Assembly: GCA_029891345.1 (NCBI GenBank)
Contig: CM057002.1
Location: forward strand, 61,618,777 to 61,682,776
From: Dryococelus australis
Taxonomy: Eukaryota; Arthropoda; Insecta; Phasmatodea; Phasmatidae
DNA: 64,000 nucleotides
Direction of reading: 5' to 3'
Positions 55,951 to 64,000 of this stretch are shown in pieces. The notes under the pieces were generated by a model. The model worked only from the letters and a program-made list of their open reading frames with translations. It made no database searches and was not told the DNA's origin. The first letter of the stretch is position 1. Each line of letters opens with the position of its first letter. Made by a program: the position numbers and the translations under genes.

Positions 55951-57654
55951 TTCTTTGAAAAACAAAAGCACCGCTACCTTAGCTGAGGATTGACCTTTAC
56001 CCTGTGATCCTGTGAAAGGGAAAACCTGTGTGACTGAAATGGACAGCTGTGAGTAAACTAGCTGCCGGCATACAAGGTATGAGCTGTATAGTGTAAATAT
56101 TTCTGTCAATGTTTAAGTGCCCATGTATAACACGTGTTTTGTTTGCTTTCGCCTCTGGTTAGTGAATAGATGATAAAGTACTGTAACATAATTTACTCTT
56201 GTTGAAAAGAATTTACTAATGATTGCCTAAACTATGAAAGTCGCTTTAATGCAACCGATAACTCATAATGAGTGTATATAGTAGAGATACGAGGCAAACT
56301 CAGTAATGTTTTAATTGTGCAAAACATGTAAATAAACACTCTTTGTACACGTCATGTAAATCAGAAATGTCAGTGCATCTGTTTGCATTTAAAATACCGT
56401 TGATATCAGAAACGACACATCACTGTTTGAAATTAGCTATACTGTCAATAATTGATCTGTTAAAGTAACTATATCTATCAAAAGTGTCAGTAAATTCACT
56501 TGTGTTGAGAATACTGTTGATGTCAGAATCACACTCATGTTGTAAATATTTGGGTATTATTTACGTATGCATGTTAACTTTCAGTCAAGTGAAATGCCAG
56601 TAAATGTATGAACGTAAAAACTACAAGCATGTAACTACCTTTAATTAACCGCAAAAACATGGTGAGAAGAAAATTATTTATTTCAATTTGTTGCAAACTT
56701 GAATGCTCTTGCTCTCTTTGTTGTGGGACCAGGGTTCTGCGTCTTTCTTCTCTATGTTGATGCAAGATGGTAAAGTGCGACTCTGTCACGTTTGCCCATA
56801 CACTCGCTTCCCCACTTTAGTGCACAGACGAGACGACGGAAGGTCTCGGCTGTGCAAAACCCCTGTAGTTTCATTTCCAATCTCATTCTTCTGTGTGTTA
56901 AGCTAGGGAGGCCAAAAGCAGAGCCTACACACACTACCGCACCAGGCGGCCACAGCAGTTAGCTAGAAAACATGCCTCACGAGTGTTGTTTTGGGGGATA
57001 TTTTATTATATTTTTTTTATGTATAATATTGTATAAAAATCAGCTCCCAATGGTCATAACTTATTCCATGTGTCGGCCAGTGTGTTTGCTCTTTCCTCAG
57101 ATTCATACGAATCATATTGTCAGTAACCAAGTCTTACAGCTGTGATTTACGTCTGCACGCAATAATCAGAAGGCTACGCATTATCACCGACACCAGATTC
57201 CCCTCGCATCACTCATACTACACTCCAAATCACAGCACGCCTCTTCAACCCGCCAGCTGCGAAAGAGAAGAGAGAGAGAGAGAGATAAGGAAGACAGTCT
57301 TGTGTGTGACACAGAGAGAGATAGTTTCGTCTAGCCGACTCCGCCACTGCAAGACTACATTCCAGCCAGCACCTGCCTCAGGCCGCCTGCCCACACGTCT
57401 GCGAGTAGTGAGAGCGAGCCGCAACCGGCACAAAGCCTGTGCTCATACAGAAGCCCAGCGAGAGGGAAATAAATAGCTGATGTGGGGACAGTTCTACGTT
57501 CCTGCATAGGAATTTTTTTTCTCTTCTCAACTCATTGCCCAGATAAGTCTACGTCGCAAGGGGAGAGGGAGCAAATTGACGAATTAAGTCTTCTACAATA
57601 TTAATAAAAGACTGCTGATCTTCAGTGCAATTGCATCCCTGGCAGTTTGTCTAC
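55951..57654. other. Region between pol tail and LTR B
   Basis: AT-rich to about 56,700. AATACCGTTGATATCAGAA (56,393) and AATACTGTTGATGTCAGAAT (56,511) are a loose pair of repeats 118 bp apart. Then comes GC-richer DNA with a (GA)n run at 57,262-57,286 and AATAAAAGACTGC near 57,603. A 3' LTR for the preceding element was not recognised. No gene is supported. Confidence 0.45.
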
Positions 57655-57970
57655 TGAGTCGCAATACCGCCACCACCTACAAGATCATTGTATCTACTGG
57701 GCCGGGACAGAAGTACCTATTAAAAGTTTATTATTTCAGCTGATGAGCCACCGTAACAATGCAAGAGGTCTGGGGCGATACAGCAGTGTGCCGCGGGATG
57801 CTGCCACAGGCAAGATACCTAGATCCCACCGCTCTCCACTATGCCGCACGCACAAAAGATTCAGGCGCTGGGCTTGCACCTGCTATCTCCCTCTCCAGAC
57901 GCCCTATGCCAGTGAAGGAAGGGATAGCCGAGGAGTATATAAGGAGATGCATCTCAGCCTACGGATCGTC
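57655..57970 (+). repeat. Gypsy LTR B, truncated
   Basis: Starts TGAGTCGCAATACCGCC and follows LTR A through the TATA box (GAGTATATAAGG, 57,932-57,943). At about 57,965 it joins gag-type sequence instead of completing U3-R-U5. A deletion has removed the rest of the LTR and the leader. Confidence 0.7.
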
Positions 57971-58340
57971 GTGGAAGGATACCACTCCATAGTGCAAGAG
58001 GCACTGTTCAGCTAAAGGTCCACCAGCGCACTAGAACCGTAGCCAAGCATCACATCTGCACACACCATCCCTCAGTCCAGTGCCACCCAGGTAGTGGAAA
58101 TGGGCAGTACCGCCACGTACTGAAACACGAAGCTGCCCTATTGTTCCACACCCCAAACCCATACCACGCTGGGTAAAACTTGTCATACTCAACTTTATAC
58201 ACAGTCGCTGACCAACCATTCCCATGTTGTACACCAGGCCAGCTCCAGTGCCCAGAAATGAATAACCGCATTGAGACGCGACTCACCTAGTGTCAAGTAA
58301 GTCACCCAGGACAGGACAGTGTACCAGCCGGGACTGTCAC
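57971..58340 (+). pseudogene. Gypsy gag fragment joined to LTR B
   Basis: Aligns with 60,510-60,920. The junction text GGAAGGATACCACTCCATAG, then TGCAAGAGGCACTGTTC, corresponds to GTGTACCATCCAGTGGTGCA in the other copy, i.e. the Y-H-P-V module. Homology ends at CACTCATCAA in both, after which this copy abuts the dispersed repeat at 58,343. Confidence 0.55.
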
Positions 58341-58342
58341 TC

Positions 58343-58775
58343 ATCAACCTAAATGATTTAATCATCATGAAAATTACTGCACATGGTTATCTTGGAGGAA
58401 AAGTTTTCACAAACAAAGAATTTTATTTTTGCTACCCAAATACCATTTTCTTAGTTTTATTTGTATCTTTTACTAACATGTGATTCAAAATTAAACGGAA
58501 ACTGAAATGTCTGGGTTTGGTGTTGATATATAGTTAACTCTGTATAAGCCATACCTGTTGAAATTCATAAAATAAAAGGTACTTATTTAATACTGGTATC
58601 TGTTTTTCAGGAAATTAAAATAATTTGTAAAACAATTGTTTTACCGCTATAATATTCATTATTGTACATTTTCATTCACGTAAACGTCAACTGTATATTG
58701 ATCTATTGCTCCCTTAACGTATATCGATATTTTGTTTTGCAGCATGAGACAGTTAATAATTGATTAGTAGGAAGG
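58343..58775 (+). repeat. Dispersed repeat, copy 2
   Basis: Same-orientation copy of 28,593-29,035. It is slightly shorter and diverged. Its start coincides with the end of the gag fragment, which suggests an insertion boundary. Confidence 0.75.
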
Positions 58776-59000
58776 TAGAATGTCGATATATGAGCTGAAT
58801 CGCTATGGCTGTGGTGCTTATTCAATGGCAGAATTATGACTACGTGTATTTTATTTATAAACGATCATCTTTAATTAAAAGTGTTGGTGATATGACAAAA
58901 GTAAACAGTACGTATAAATTGACGCACGACGTCTTATCCTTATTAATAATCGACTACTACTCGTCAGTGCAGCTATACCACTAGCAGCTGTCAACGGAGT

Positions 59001-59740
59001 TGTCACTGCCACCTGCCTACAAGATTGTTTTATCTACCGGGCCGGGACAGACGTCTCAATAATGGAAATTATTTTTGCCCAATGAGCCACCGGGACCATG
59101 CAAGAGATCCGGGACTAGTATAACAGTGTGCCGCGGGATGCGGCTACAAGTATGATGCCTAGATCCCACTTCTCTCCACTATGCTGCTCGCACTGAGAAT
59201 CTAGGTACTGGGCTTGCACCTGCTAACCTCCTCTCTAGATGCCCTATGCCAGTGAAGGAAGGGATGACCGTGGAGTATATGAGATACATCCCGACCTTCG
59301 AACCGGCAGTTCTGCCTCAGTTCGTGATCAGTCTTCCGACTCCTCTCCTGGACTCTCATCGCACTAGCAGTTGGTGCCGAGGCCCACACCAATCCAGAAC
59401 ACTTTGTCGCTACCTCACGGGGTTGAAGATCCTCTCCAGCCATCTACTAAGGAAGAACCAGCAGCATCATCAACTCTGCCACTGATACACGTTCTGTACC
59501 TTATGGACAGTAGAACTAGTTCAGAGTAGTTAACTGAAGTTCACACGCACCAGTAACTGCCAACTCTCTTAGCTTTGACTGTTTTATGCTAGGGTGTTTT
59601 TCTTTCTGCGAAGCCCGAGTGGATAGGTGGTAGTACTTCCACCATCTTTGTTTATTTTCCTTTACTGCAAAATAAACATTGATCTTGTCTAACTTCTCGA
59701 GTGTCACTCTGACCTCCTACCCGGGGACAGCAAGGGATTA
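59001..59740 (+). repeat. Gypsy LTR C
   Basis: TGTCACTGCCACC start, CTACCGGGCCGGGACAGAC, AGTGTGCCGCGGGATGC and CCTATGCCAGTGAAGGAAGG align with LTR A. The TATA position reads GAGTATATGAGA. AATAAA is at 59,671-59,676. The leader follows directly. Confidence 0.75.
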
Positions 59741-59780
59741 GGTTTGCTCTTTCTGAGTCTAAACTGACAACAAACCAAAA

Positions 59781-60300
59781 CATCCTTGGAAAACCATCCA
59801 TTCTCTGTCCAGTGCGGTGAATGGTAGAGCCATGACACTAGGATACCATCCCCTGGAAAGGGGCTTGCCAGCTTGAGCCCCGCCTCTCCGCACACTCAGC
59901 GGTGCTGAGGAGGGGAACTTCTTCAGGCCTAGGGAGAACAGTGACCTCAGTACACTCACCTCACCGCTATTGGGTGGCTACCCATTCCTTGCATCCAGGT
60001 AGGAGGAAGGGTAGAGCCACGACACTAGGTACACTTCCGGTGGGATCGGCTTGCTGGCTGGAGTGAACTCCTCTCTTTGCACACTTCGTGGTGCCAAGTG
60101 GGGTTACACTCCGGTGCAGGGGAGACTAACCCCATTGGGACAACACTATGCAGTTCCTACAACCAATACTTTGCAGCTCGAGACTTCCACATGTCCGGTG
60201 GGGAAGTCAAGAGTGAGGTGCAGTGTTGGTGGTAGCAATCCGCACCTACACTTGCACTCCAACATGTCCACTGCCTAACTCCGGCAGGCCCGATCCTATT
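59781..60300 (+). repeat. Gypsy leader with two tandem modules
   Basis: Units start at about 59,781 (CATCCTTGGAAAACCATCC) and 59,968 (TATTGGGTGGCTACCCATTCC), a period of 187 bp. Each contains GGTAGAGCCA-GACACTAGG and a GGCTTGC end. The distal part (60,100-60,300) matches 53,110-53,330. Confidence 0.7.
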
Positions 60301-60308
60301 TTAGAACC

Positions 60309-60905
60309 AGATGCCTTACACCCGTAGGGGTGGTGTTCAGAAGAAGGCTAAGAAGGTGAGGGCTACCTCTAAAGAGCCATAATGACTTAGCATCCTTCCC
60401 AGCAGGTTCCGGCTACTGAGTCCACGTGAACAAACTGCTTTGCTGCGACGACTCGCCATACCAGTACCATCCGTCACTCCTACAGCATTGTTTGAGCCAC
60501 CAACCCGTGTAGTGGAAGTGTACCATCCAGTGGTGCAGGAGATCCTGTTCGGCGAAGGGTCCACCTACACTTTGGCAGTACCTAGCGGCTCCACACCAGT
60601 GGAAAACTCCAATAACTCAAATGCACACACCACGCTCCAGTGCGCAACCAGGGCAGAGGGACCAACACTAGCGAAACCGCCCACGGGCCAAATGCACCGT
60701 CCCGCTCACTTGAACTCCATCCCACATCCTAAGCCTGCGCCACGCAGAGTTAAATTGCCAGAGCTGGACTTCATACCAAGCCGGTGGCCTACTAGGCCAG
60801 TATTGTATTCCGGTCGGGCACCAGTGCCAAGAGACAAGTAGCCATCCAAAGATGCTACTTGCGTAGTGGGATTCAGGGATGCGGGCAGCCAATCAGCCGG
60901 GTCTG
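60309..60905 (+). pseudogene. Gypsy gag N-terminal region, copy 3
   Basis: An ATG at 60,309 opens a very basic peptide (MPYTRRGGVQKKAKKVRA) that stops after 23 codons. The following frame gives REQTALLRRLAIPVPS, VVEVYHPVVQEILFGEGS and a proline-rich stretch to PRRVKLPELDFIPSRWP. The E-Q, A-L-x-R-R and Y-H-P-V pattern relates it to the ORFs at 37.5 and 24.3 kb. The basic N-terminus could be a nucleic-acid-binding or nuclear-localisation segment of Gag. No PHD finger is present before the homology ends near 60,920. Confidence 0.5.
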
Positions 60906-60920
60906 TCACTCATCAATATA

Positions 60921-61381
60921 AAGCTGATGAGTGTAATTTACACACCAAAACATGCGTGTGGTATTTATAAACTCTGCAGTCTTTACTCATTTTCTGTGTT
61001 TTGTGGTTATGTTCTTTAAAAATATGGCATTTGCAACTATTGGGCTAGGTTGCTAATTTAGCAGGCTGCTTAGCATCGCAAAACCGGTTAAGAATGTCAA
61101 AAATAGTTACTGCTTTAGATCGTGCCCCGGAGTTTGATAAAGAGAAATTTTGTTTATGAGTTGACCAAAGTGGTTATTTTAGAGTTTCTCAGACACTATA
61201 TAAAAATACAAACAAAATTATTTGTATAGGCACTATTGGCGGGATCGGCCACAAAGTATCGGTAATATGGGTAAAATGGAGTTTGGAACCACCTCTAGTA
61301 ATTATGAGCAAAGATTTTAATTTTTGAGTTTGTGAACTGGCAATAATACATCTCTTCTAAGTGAAATTTTTGCACAACCTA
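60921..61381. other. AT-rich DNA, no gene seen
   Basis: Nothing recognised. Confidence 0.5.
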
Positions 61382-62990
61382 TCAGGTATTGTTGGTGTTT
61401 GCCGACATTAGTGCTCCCCCATCTTCCCCCAGATGGCTGGGAAGCAGGCTGTTGTATTTGACAGGGTTACTATTTGGGATCAATATGGTTTTTTTCGGAA
61501 GCCCAATTATGGAACGTTGAACACAAGGAGGGATGCTAGTAGGCGTGGGCTGGGTTTGTACATGAGATGGTGTGTAACTAGTGTTTACATTCAGGCATCT
61601 GGTTACCTTGTCTGCTGCTGAGGGCAGACTTGGTGCTACTGGTTTCTTTGGTGGTGTGGGAGGTAATGATGATACAGCATGTGGGGCGTGCCAGAGCATG
61701 CTTCTGTTCCCTCTGGTGAAGCTGGTGGCTGTTCCCCTCTGCCAAGAAGCTTCCTCTCTCTTCCACATGTACACTCGGCGACACACTGTTCACTACCATC
61801 CGGGTTTCAAATCAGATCTAGCCTATGCTTGATCACTTTATCTTGCCCAGTCCTGTGGTGAGCCATAAAGGGTAGAAAGTACAGAAATATAGATTATAGC
61901 TGGGCAGGATCCAGACTTTTCAGGAAATATGTTTTCTGGAAAGGTCGAGCAGGAAATAATTTTCTGTAAATTTTTCGGGATAAAAATTTGACGCGTGTCG
62001 CTTAAACTAGCTGTCGTACTAGTAACTTTTGGGACTACGCTAGATTGGTCACGCATACGCTAGGATTCCAATTTCTTTTCTTCCCGGTCACCAGTGTCGA
62101 CCTTGTGGGCTGTCTACTGGGAACAAAGTCTTGTACAGTTTGACAAGCAGTATGCCTCACAGTGACACTGACCTTCTGGGGCAACATAGACTTACCAGAG
62201 CTCAATGGACTTGTCTTGGAGAATGCTGGTGCAGTGCTGTAGGATGGGCAGGCGAACTCCTTGGATCCACTGGCCTTGGTGGGGGTGCAGCTGCTGTAAT
62301 GGTCAGCCAGATGTCTGTGATTCCACTCTGTTCTTGCTCAACTGCCAATGCGTGGATTGGCATGCCCGAGTCTGGTGTCGCTCCCAGTGACCAGGGCCTG
62401 GACTACCGGATGAACTTTGTAGCCAGTCCTAATTGGGGCAGAGTGAAACATGTAGCTCCTGACGGAAGAAGCCGATCTCCCCACGTGATAAGCAGTTTGT
62501 GCCTGCCCCTGAGGGGTATAGACTCCTGGAGCAACGAGGTTTGCTGCACAGACCTGCTGGGCGGCACTGAACTCTGTCTTCTTTTCCACTCTCTGAGCTT
62601 CGTCCCAGCTGTGGAATGGTATAGACGTATAACACACTTGATTTCCTTGACATGGCAAGCAATAGACGTGTCCCTAACTTAGGTGTGTAAGCCGACAATG
62701 TCTGACAGTGCGCTCCTTGGCTCCAAAAAGTGCAAGCACCTGGAAATGTGGGTCATAAACAGTCTTCCTGCTACTGCCGGGTGTGGTCCAATCCCAAGCA
62801 AATACCCCTGCCAGCACCTTAGCTAGGCGCTCTGGTCAGCGATACAACTTGGGGTGGCTATCCCGCCTCGATGGGGTGTTTCTTAGTAGTGGAGGTTTTA
62901 CCGTTCTTTGCACCGAGGTGTACAGAATGGGTGGGCATCGAAAGATGAGGCGATGGACAGGCTCCTGAAGGGGGTCTTGACGTATTCTAG
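61382..62990 (-). mobile_element. Minus-strand gag-like DNA, decayed
   Basis: GC-rich sequence with several minus-strand frames. 62,658-62,338 contains RTGYKVHPVVQALVTGSDTR, which recalls the Y-H-P-V-V-Q-E module of the + strand copies. 61,786-61,382 is proline-rich. Open + strand frames of up to 183 codons overlap but show no domain. Assignment to the gypsy lineage is tentative. Confidence 0.35.
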
Positions 62991-63049
62991 GTTCATAAAA
63001 CCCCCAGTCTCTTGCTTGCCCTTTTAGGTCGAATACTTTTTGGCAGATA

Positions 63050-63850
63050 GGTTATACTTCTAAAACAAAGTGCTCTCGGATACATAAAGATTTAGTATTT
63101 ATACTAACAATTAATACTAGGTGACTCGTACGTGCTACCAATAGGTCTGTACGTACTTAAGCAACAAAAGTTACGGGTGAAGTTGACCCACTCCTAAGTC
63201 TACTTAAGAAGCAAGGGTAAAATATAAACTAACTGACGTATCTAATACCTATCGGGGTTGCCCAGAAGAGGCCCTAACTTTATAGGGAGCCACTACCAGC
63301 AAGTAGTGGCAGCTGAAGACCCAGGAAGGTTGACAACTGAAGTGTTAAGTCGATGGTCGATGTCTTCTTGCAGATGAAGGCTTCTGATGACGGAGATTAC
63401 CAGGAGTGTTGAAGCCTCTGGTAGGTGGTGGCAGCAGCCACTGGTCGTTGATGGAGGACTGGAAGGTCTTGGAGAGGATCGTGAGGGCCCAAAACAGTAG
63501 AGAACCCCAGCACAAGAACTGTTGAGGCGAGCTACTGGAGACGATAACTCCCAACCTCGGTCGCACACTGCCTTATATGCGGCTCGCTCATGAGTCGCGC
63601 GGGCTGGGGTGGGAGGCGTGGCATACCCCTGTGATGTCTGCCTGGAGTGAGTGGGGTGGGATAACTAACCTCGTGTGTTCGGCATATGGCCTCGGGAGTT
63701 CGGTGGCGCTCTGCCATCTTCGGCGGTGCGGCAACACACTGTCTGCTGGGTGCGTCGGGAAGGCTGATGTGTCACGCAACCGCTTTGAATGTCTGGCATG
63801 TTACGTGCATACATTATGCCTTTGAGGTAAAACTACTCTCTGCGCATTCA
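63050..63850 (-). repeat. Possible LTR of the minus-strand gag-like element
   Basis: On the minus strand GCATATAAGGCAGTGTGCG (near 63,575) looks like a TATA box with start region. A GC-rich transcribed-type segment follows with CCACTAC-GTAGTGG arms (63,289-63,308), similar to those near 14,765-14,855. It lies upstream, in the minus sense, of the gag-like DNA at 61.4-63.0 kb. No second copy was found to prove it. Confidence 0.35.
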
Positions 63851-64000
63851 TAAAACTCTGTGCTTGGTTGTTTGTTTCTTCCTCTAGTTTAATTACTCCT
63901 TAGTAGAGAGATAAGGGCAGGTCAGGAACAGTCTGGGAAACCAAGTATCTTCCATGTCCCTTCCCGGGCACACATCTTGCTAGACATCTTTGGTAGTTGT

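Noticed and set aside
62131..62682. 183-codon + strand open frame
   Set aside because: No recognisable domain, overlapping minus-strand frames of similar quality, and a gag-like module on the opposite strand. Most likely retroelement debris.
51518..64000. Search for the remaining GGA hinge and gamma-ear exons
   Set aside because: No segment resembling the conserved ear strings was found on the + strand with suitable splice sites; the exons probably lie beyond the window.

Overview
The window is animal genomic DNA, most likely from an insect with a large, repeat-rich genome. Six spliced exons of one conserved gene lie on the + strand, separated by introns of 1.8 to 10.3 kb. Almost everything else is AT-rich intron or decayed mobile DNA of types common in arthropods: tRNA-derived SINEs, Ty3/gypsy and BEL/Pao LTR retroelements, hAT, IS630/Tc1-like and pogo-like DNA transposons, and MITEs. 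There is no bacterial gene layout, no CRISPR array and no rRNA. The species cannot be fixed from the sequence alone.

The host gene is GGA (Golgi-localised, gamma-ear-containing, ARF-binding protein), a clathrin adaptor of the trans-Golgi network. Exons at 10,515-10,675, 12,455-12,688, 22,503-22,712, 31,647-31,866, 42,203-42,403 and 51,314-51,517 join in frame to 410 codons. They cover the VHS domain from its second helix, a proline-expanded linker, the whole GAT domain and the start of the hinge. The first exon and the rest of the hinge plus the C-terminal ear were not found and probably lie outside the window or are too short to see. Two other possible gene fragments lie at the left: a terminal-exon-like segment (289-431) and a WD40-repeat segment (3,316-3,480).

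Layout. 0-10 kb: AT-rich DNA with a PIF/Harbinger-type MITE (541-1,319), a dead IS630/Tc1-like transposase (3,997-5,308) and SINE remnants. 10.5-12.7 kb: GGA exons a and b. 12.9-18.67 kb: a minus-strand gypsy complex whose pol has lost everything before RNase H. 18.675-20.96 kb: a minus-strand hAT element. 22.5 kb: GGA exon c and a SINE. 23-24.7 kb: a + strand gypsy 5' fragment. 26.8-29.6 kb: a TIR-bounded element with a 32-bp minisatellite, a dispersed repeat and a MITE. 31.6 kb: exon d. 36.5-41.46 kb: a + strand gypsy element with a 320-bp inverted repeat, a conserved N-terminal ORF, two PHD-like fingers, gag, protease, RT and RNase H, but no integrase. 42.2 kb: exon e. 43.0-49.1 kb: a MITE, then a minus-strand BEL/Pao pol split by about 3.5 kb of hAT/BED-like DNA. 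49.7-60.9 kb: several related gypsy LTRs, leaders and pol pieces on the + strand around exon f (51.3 kb). 61.4-63.85 kb: poorly recognisable minus-strand LTR/gag-like DNA.

The most unusual content is the gypsy lineage that recurs across the window. Pieced together from different damaged copies, it appears to carry a conserved short N-terminal Gag module, tandem PHD-like zinc fingers before the capsid region (one copy), a standard protease-RT-RNase H-integrase order, and a long proline/acidic tail ending in an AT-hook-like GRP motif (two copies). This would be a retroelement with possible chromatin-binding modules at both ends of its proteins. Every copy seen here is broken, with stops, frameshifts, deletions and altered active-site residues.
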